Part shown: in pieces, positions 38,590 through 41,047 of the stretch
How the letters are laid out: every line of letters starts with the position of its first letter
Numbering within the stretch: the stretch's first letter is position 1
DNA from: Lentzea aerocolonigenes
Lineage (GTDB): Bacteria > Actinomycetota > Actinomycetes > Mycobacteriales > Pseudonocardiaceae
Reading direction: 5' to 3'
Assembly: GCF_000955955.1 (NCBI RefSeq)
Contig: NZ_JYJG01000216.1
Location: 1 to 41,047 of the forward strand
DNA length: 41,047 bases
Translations under genes and position numbers: made by a program
Notes under the pieces: generated by a model
The model's database searches: none
The model's input: only the letters and a program-made list of their open reading frames with translations
Told to the model about the DNA's origin: nothing

Positions 38590-40887
38590 ATGTCGACCGT
38601 GAGCGTCTCGGATGACGCGATTCCCGCCTTCGGTCAGGTGCTGCTCAGGCTCAGGCGGGCGTCCGGTTTGTCGCAGGCCGACCTCGCCCGTTCGTCCGGA
38701 ATGAGCGTGCGCGCCCTGCGGGATCTCGAACGGGGGAGGGCGAACTCCGCTCAGGAGCGCTCGGCCGCAGTGCTGGCGGACGCCCTCGAGCTGACCGGTG
38801 AGGACCGGGAGATCTTCCTCCTGCTGGCCAGGGAGGGCCGCCGCCGCACGGCCAAACCGGTCGACTCCACGATGCTCCACGCGCTGCCCGCCGTCACCGA
38901 GCTCATCGGCAGGGAGGAGGAGCTGCGCGAGCTGACCCGGCTCGGTACCGCGGTACCCGCCGGTGTCGTCGTGGTGACCGGACCGCCCGGTGTCGGGAAG
39001 ACCTCACTCGCCGTCGCCGCGGCACACCGGCTGGCCGACGCCTTCCCCGACGGATGTCTCGCACTCGACCTGGGCGGTTCCGGTGACCGGCCGATGGCGC
39101 CGAGCGAGGCGCTGGAGCGGATGCTGCACGCCCTCGGCGTGCCCGTCAGGGGTGTTCCCGAGTCCGAGGCGGACCGCGTCGATCTGTTCCGGGCACTGCT
39201 GCGCGACCGGCGTGTGCTCGTGCTGCTGGACAACGCGGTCGACGAGGCGCACGTGCGGCCGTTGCTCGGCACGGGGAGCCGCGGCCTGACCCTGGTGACG
39301 TGCCGCCGTGTCCTGGCCGGGCTGGCGGCCGCGAGCTGGGTTTCGGTCTCGCCCCTGCCCACGGAGAGCGGGGTGGCCCTGCTCGCCTCCATCACAGGTG
39401 ACGACGTCGTGCGCGGGGAACCGTGTGCCGCCACCGAGCTCGTGACACTGTGCGGGAACCTGCCGCTGGCGATCCGGATCGCGGGCAACCGGCTGGCGAC
39501 GCGGCCGCACTGGTCGCTGTCCTACCTCGTGTCACAGCTGCGGGACGAGCGGATGCGGCTCAGCTCCCTGTCGGCGGGCGACCTCCAGCTGCGGTCCGCG
39601 TTCGAGGTGTCGTTCCGGCGGCTGTCCCCGTTCGCCCGCCGGGTGCTCCGGCGCCTCGCGGTGATCCCCGGCGAGCACTTCGACGAGGCGCTCGCCGCGG
39701 TGGCCACGGGTGCGCCGGAGCCGGAGGTCGGCGCACTGCTCGACGAGCTGGTCGAGGCATCCCTGCTGGACACCGCGCGGACGCCGGGACGCCTGCGGTT
39801 CCACAACCTGCTCCGGCTCTTCGCCGCCGAGCGGCTGGCCCAGGAGGAACCCGAGGAGGAGCGGGAACTGCTGCGCGATCGCACACTCCGGCACCTGCTG
39901 GGCATGGCGACGGCCGCGGGTGCGGCCACGTTCCACCGCGGCCCGGCCGGCGCGGACGGCTCGCCGTTCCACTCCCAGGAACACGCGGGGGACTGGTTGG
40001 TGCGGGAGGGCACGAACTGGTCGGCCGCGCAGCGCGAAGCGGCGGCGCTCGGCTGGCACACCGAGGTGCTCGGTCTGGCGAAGGCCATGCACTGGTTCGC
40101 GGACAGCCAGGAGTTCGACTATCGCTGGGACGAGGTCTACCGGCTCGGTCTCGAGGCCGCACGGCACCTCGGTGACCAGGTGGCCGAGGTGGACATGCTC
40201 AACCAGCTCGGCTGGGCGCAGTACCTGTGCCGCAACGACAACGAGCTCGCTCTCCGGACGAACTCCCGTGCGCTGGCGCTCGCGGAGGAGATCGGCGACC
40301 ACCGCGGGAGGGTCTTCGCGCACTGCTACATCGGGGTCGAGCTGACCCGGCTCGGGCAGGGGGAGAAGGGCATGGCGCACCTCCGCACGGCCCACGACCT
40401 GTCGGCGGAGTACGACTTCTTCGAACTGCGGTACTGGGTGTGCAGCACCCTCGGTGTCGCCCTGCAGGACGCCGGCCGCTACGGAGACGCGCTCGCGGTG
40501 CACCAGGCGCTGCTCACCGAGGCGTGCCGGCACCGGGACGAGGCCGGTCCGGAGGTGGTGCGCTGGGTGATGATGCTGTTGATGGAGAACATCGGTCTCT
40601 GCCTCGCCGGCCTCGGCAGGTGGCGGGAGGCGGCTGCGAGCCATCACGAGGCGCGCCGGCTGTGCGTCGAGAACGAGGCGGCCCACCGCGAGGCGGACCA
40701 GGCGATCAGGGAGGGACTCGCGTGGCGCGCGGCGGGGGAACCGGACCGCGCGCGGTGCTGCCTGCTCCTCGCCCGTGAGTTGCTGGACGGTCCGGTCTAC
40801 CGGACCGATCGTGAACGGGTGGACGCCGAGCTGGCCGGGCTGACGGAGCACCGCACATCCGAGTGTGATGAAGACGGACTGGTCTGA
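38590..40887 (+). CDS. XRE-family HTH / NB-ARC ATPase / TPR transcriptional regulator
   Basis: 765 aa. Residues about 12-70 are an XRE-type HTH (FGQVLLRLRRASGLSQADLARSSGMSVRALRDLERG). Residues about 95-430 are an NB-ARC STAND ATPase: GPPGVGKT Walker A at 131-138, VLVLLDN Walker B ending at Asp214-Asn215, a CGNLPLAIRIAG motif, and a winged-helix end with Phe-His405-Asn-Leu-Leu-Arg in place of the usual MHD-like His-Asp. Residues about 480-750 hold TPR-like helices (GRYGDALAVHQALL, GRWREAAASHHEARRL). This is the AfsR-like architecture lacking a SARP/BTAD DNA-binding domain. Such proteins often act as nucleotide-gated activators of nearby genes. The start lacks a ribosome site and looks leaderless. 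A paralog starts 50 bases after its stop. Confidence 0.9.
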   Translation: MSTVSVSDDAIPAFGQVLLRLRRASGLSQADLARSSGMSVRALRDLERGRANSAQERSAAVLADALELTGEDREIFLLLAREGRRRTAKPVDSTMLHALPAVTELIGREEELRELTRLGTAVPAGVVVVTGPPGVGKTSLAVAAAHRLADAFPDGCLALDLGGSGDRPMAPSEALERMLHALGVPVRGVPESEADRVDLFRALLRDRRVLVLLDNAVDEAHVRPLLGTGSRGLTLVTCRRVLAGLAAASWVSVSPLPTESGVALLASITGDDVVRGEPCAATELVTLCGNLPLAIRIAGNRLATRPHWSLSYLVSQLRDERMRLSSLSAGDLQLRSAFEVSFRRLSPFARRVLRRLAVIPGEHFDEALAAVATGAPEPEVGALLDELVEASLLDTARTPGRLRFHNLLRLFAAERLAQEEPEEERELLRDRTLRHLLGMATAAGAATFHRGPAGADGSPFHSQEHAGDWLVREGTNWSAAQREAAALGWHTEVLGLAKAMHWFADSQEFDYRWDEVYRLGLEAARHLGDQVAEVDMLNQLGWAQYLCRNDNELALRTNSRALALAEEIGDHRGRVFAHCYIGVELTRLGQGEKGMAHLRTAHDLSAEYDFFELRYWVCSTLGVALQDAGRYGDALAVHQALLTEACRHRDEAGPEVVRWVMMLLMENIGLCLAGLGRWREAAASHHEARRLCVENEAAHREADQAIREGLAWRAAGEPDRARCCLLLARELLDGPVYRTDRERVDAELAGLTEHRTSECDEDGLV

Positions 40888-40920
40888 ACGGGTGCGGCAC
40901 GCTCGATCGGCCTAAAAGTG

Positions 40921-40937
40921 GCGGTTACTTTGGGCCG
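40921..40937 (+). promoter_or_regulatory. Candidate leaderless promoter of the second HTH regulator
   Basis: TACTTT (40926-40931), a TANNNT -10 form, ends six bases before ATG 40938, with no ribosome site. The same layout precedes the upstream paralog. Confidence 0.45.
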
Positions 40938-41047
40938 ATGCGCGTCTCGGATGGCCAGGCGACCTTTGGCGAGTTGTTGCTGCGGTACCGGCGTGACGCC
41001 GGGTTGAGCCAGCAGGGGCTGGCGGAGCGGTCCGGGATCAGTGTGCG
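40938..41047 (+). CDS. XRE-family HTH regulator, partial (runs off the window)
   Basis: The first 36 codons (MRVSDGQATFGELLLRYRR, then GLSQQGLAERSGISVR) align with the N-terminal HTH of the preceding regulator (AFGQVLLRLRRASGLSQADLARSSGMSVR). It is therefore a tandem paralog, probably also with NB-ARC and TPR regions beyond the window. ATG 40938 is supported by the HTH alignment and by the -10 element six bases upstream. Confidence 0.8.
   Translation, partial: MRVSDGQATFGELLLRYRRDAGLSQQGLAERSGISV

Overview
The window is about 41 kb of very GC-rich DNA with strong third-codon-position GC, leaderless-looking promoters and type VII secretion (ESX/T7SS) accessory genes. This points to a high-GC actinomycete, most likely of the Pseudonocardiales type (my inference; no rRNA or tRNA is present to confirm it). 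Bases 1-19 are not genomic. They are the Tn5/Nextera mosaic-end adapter, so the window begins at an assembly break inside a gene.

Bases 21-32870 are one uninterrupted reading frame of about 10,949 codons whose 5' end is missing. It encodes a giant mosaic protein. From N to C it has: a Pro/Ser/Glu-rich region; a zincin metalloprotease-like domain (HExxHxxGxxD plus Met-turn); a large beta-rich block (A1) with a coiled coil and a short connector; a long region with three His-Cys dyads of caspase/'lonely Cys' type; a second copy of the large block with coiled coil (A2); a pertussis-toxin/scabin-like ADP-ribosyltransferase domain; acidic Pro repeats and a second connector; about 18 helical ~50-residue repeats interleaved with six OTU-like cysteine-protease domains, only the first of which keeps Cys and His; five ~90-residue helical modules; and an unrecognised C-terminal domain. 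Only six cysteines occur in the genomic part.

Bases 32871-38358 hold small accessory genes: two translationally coupled T7SS-associated paralogs; an unrecognised 168-aa protein; a reverse-strand LuxR-type regulator with a degenerate receiver; a divergent YbaB/EbfC-like gene; a WXG100/EspC-like gene; a short uncertain ORF; and a third T7SS-associated paralog. Bases 38590-41047 hold an XRE/NB-ARC/TPR regulator and the start of a second one, both apparently leaderless.

Together this looks like a T7SS-dependent polymorphic polyeffector locus: a giant cargo, its probable WXG100-like partner, accessory proteins and dedicated regulators. No T7SS core genes (EccB/C/D/E, mycosin) lie in the window. 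The most unusual part is the C-terminal third of the giant protein, where one intact OTU-like domain is followed by five copies that have lost catalytic residues, set within a long helical-repeat array.
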